Source: Sinorhizobium mexicanum | GTDB lineage: Bacteria; Pseudomonadota; Alphaproteobacteria; Rhizobiales; Rhizobiaceae | DNA length: 64,000 nucleotides | Assembly (NCBI RefSeq): GCF_013488225.1 | Contig: NZ_CP041238.1 | Coordinates: forward strand, 3,631,501 to 3,695,500 | Reading direction: 5' to 3' | In this document: in pieces, positions 63,547-64,000 of the stretch | Layout of the letters: each line of letters begins with the position of its first letter | How positions within the stretch are numbered: the first letter of the stretch is position 1 | Position numbers and translations under genes: made by a program | Notes under the pieces: model-generated | The model's database searches: none | What the model saw: the letters and a program-made list of their open reading frames with translations, nothing else | What the model was told of the DNA's origin: nothing

Positions 63547-63647
63547 TCAATCCCCGTCCGACGGACAACCGTGCTTTGTTGTCTCAGATGACTGTCAAAT
63601 AAGGTGACAGCATGGCAATTATGCCACAGTCGCCACCGCCCCTTATA

Positions 63648-63653
63648 ATATAG
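63648..63653 (-). promoter_or_regulatory. Candidate -10 box for the DUF882 gene
   Basis: CTATAT on the minus strand, 102 bp upstream of the DUF882 start. The -35 is unclear: TTAGAC is 19 bp away. Confidence 0.35.
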
Positions 63654-63726
63654 TGAACAGTCCACTAACAAGGTCTAAACGGCGGTGCCCCAATTGCACG
63701 GCTAATGAGGCGTGAATGCGTCGAAT

Positions 63727-64000
63727 TTATGCGGCCTCACGCAGCGGATCGTCGGGATCGATGCCGTAATCCTTGAGCTTTCGATAGAGCGTCGAGCGAC
63801 CGATGCCGAGTTTTCGCGCCACTTGACTCATCTGTCCGCGGTAGAACTTCAGGGCAAAGCGAATCAGTTCCTCCTCGACCTCGGCCAGCTTGCGGACATC
63901 GCCACCCTCATCGACGCTGGCGATGGCGTTCTCCAGACGGTTGTCTGGCATCTGCTCCCGGGACGCCGGTTGCTCCGCCACCTTCAAATCCGCATGAGCG
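63727..64000 (-). CDS. C-terminus of a Fis-type (sigma-54-dependent) regulator, cut by window edge
   Basis: The frame is open to base 64000. The visible C-terminus has IRFALKFYRGQMSQVARKLG followed by IGRSTLYRKLKDYGIDPDDP, the Fis-type HTH that ends NtrC-family regulators. Only the DNA-binding domain is in the window; the receiver and AAA+ domains would lie beyond. It may be a TacA/FlbD-like response regulator, but this cannot be decided. Confidence 0.8.
   Translation of the reverse strand, partial: AHADLKVAEQPASREQMPDNRLENAIASVDEGGDVRKLAEVEEELIRFALKFYRGQMSQVARKLGIGRSTLYRKLKDYGIDPDDPLREAA

Overview
The window is a piece of a high-GC alphaproteobacterial chromosome. The best fit is Sinorhizobium/Ensifer (Rhizobiales). 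The reasons are the gene order (ruvCAB with ybgC-tolQRAB-pal-cpoB; zapA with 6S RNA; tkt-gap-pgk-class I aldolase; purEK-rpmJ-pyk), alphaproteobacterial families (RcdA, GapR, DUF1036, DUF1192, DUF1244, DUF4164, DUF465), a sqdBDC sulfolipid operon, and many ~105 bp RIME1-type intergenic elements typical of this genus. Species cannot be fixed by eye. I see no rRNA, convincing tRNA, transposase, phage or CRISPR.

Layout. 1-5.7 kb: the Tol-Pal envelope system on the minus strand (tolQ, tolR, tolA, tolB, pal, cpoB; cpoB runs off the left edge). 5.9-9 kb: a plus-strand DNA end-joining block, with a multidomain ligD preceded by an apparent remnant of a ku gene. ybgC (minus) follows. 9.6-12.6 kb: the sulfolipid operon sqdB-sqdD-sqdC (plus). 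12.7-16 kb: ruvC-ruvA-ruvB plus a Tat-type metallophosphoesterase (minus). 16-24 kb: an LLM flavin oxidoreductase, YebC/PmpR, an MBL-fold protein and a two-gene RND efflux pump. 24-28 kb: ymdB-like phosphoesterase and 5-formyl-THF cyclo-ligase, a small regulatory module (orphan HTH protein, DUF1127 protein, LysR regulator), 6S RNA, zapA and a DUF4164 protein.

28.5-35 kb: central carbon genes (tkt, gap, glycolipid-binding-like gene, pgk, class I aldolase), then PhzF. 35-43.5 kb: class III cyclase with TPRs, MFS transporter, DUF1192, RcdA-like regulator, rpmE and an ABC exporter. 43.5-46.5 kb: an orphan TctC-type binding protein and a FAD dehydrogenase gene split by a RIME1 insertion. 46.6-52 kb: a MotA-like/OmpA-MotB-like stator pair, inositol-phosphatase-like protein, Sel1-repeat protein and ThiE-like protein. 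52-57.9 kb: TauE exporter, ArsR regulator, two divergent DUF465 proteins, purE-purK, rpmJ, TPR protein and alpha/beta hydrolase. 57.9-64 kb: DUF1036-pyk operon, N-formylglutamate amidohydrolase-like protein, DUF1244, GapR, DUF882 protein, and the C-terminus of a Fis-type (sigma-54) regulator at the right edge.

Most of this is housekeeping chromosome. The observations that stand out are a FAD dehydrogenase gene broken by a 106 bp RIME1 copy whose removal restores the frame exactly, the ku remnant beside ligD, an uncharacterised proton-channel-like stator pair outside the Tol and flagellar systems, a possible PHO box before sqdB, and a perfect dyad in the LysR/DUF1127 intergenic region. I did not find a clearly new multi-gene system; the stator pair is the nearest candidate.
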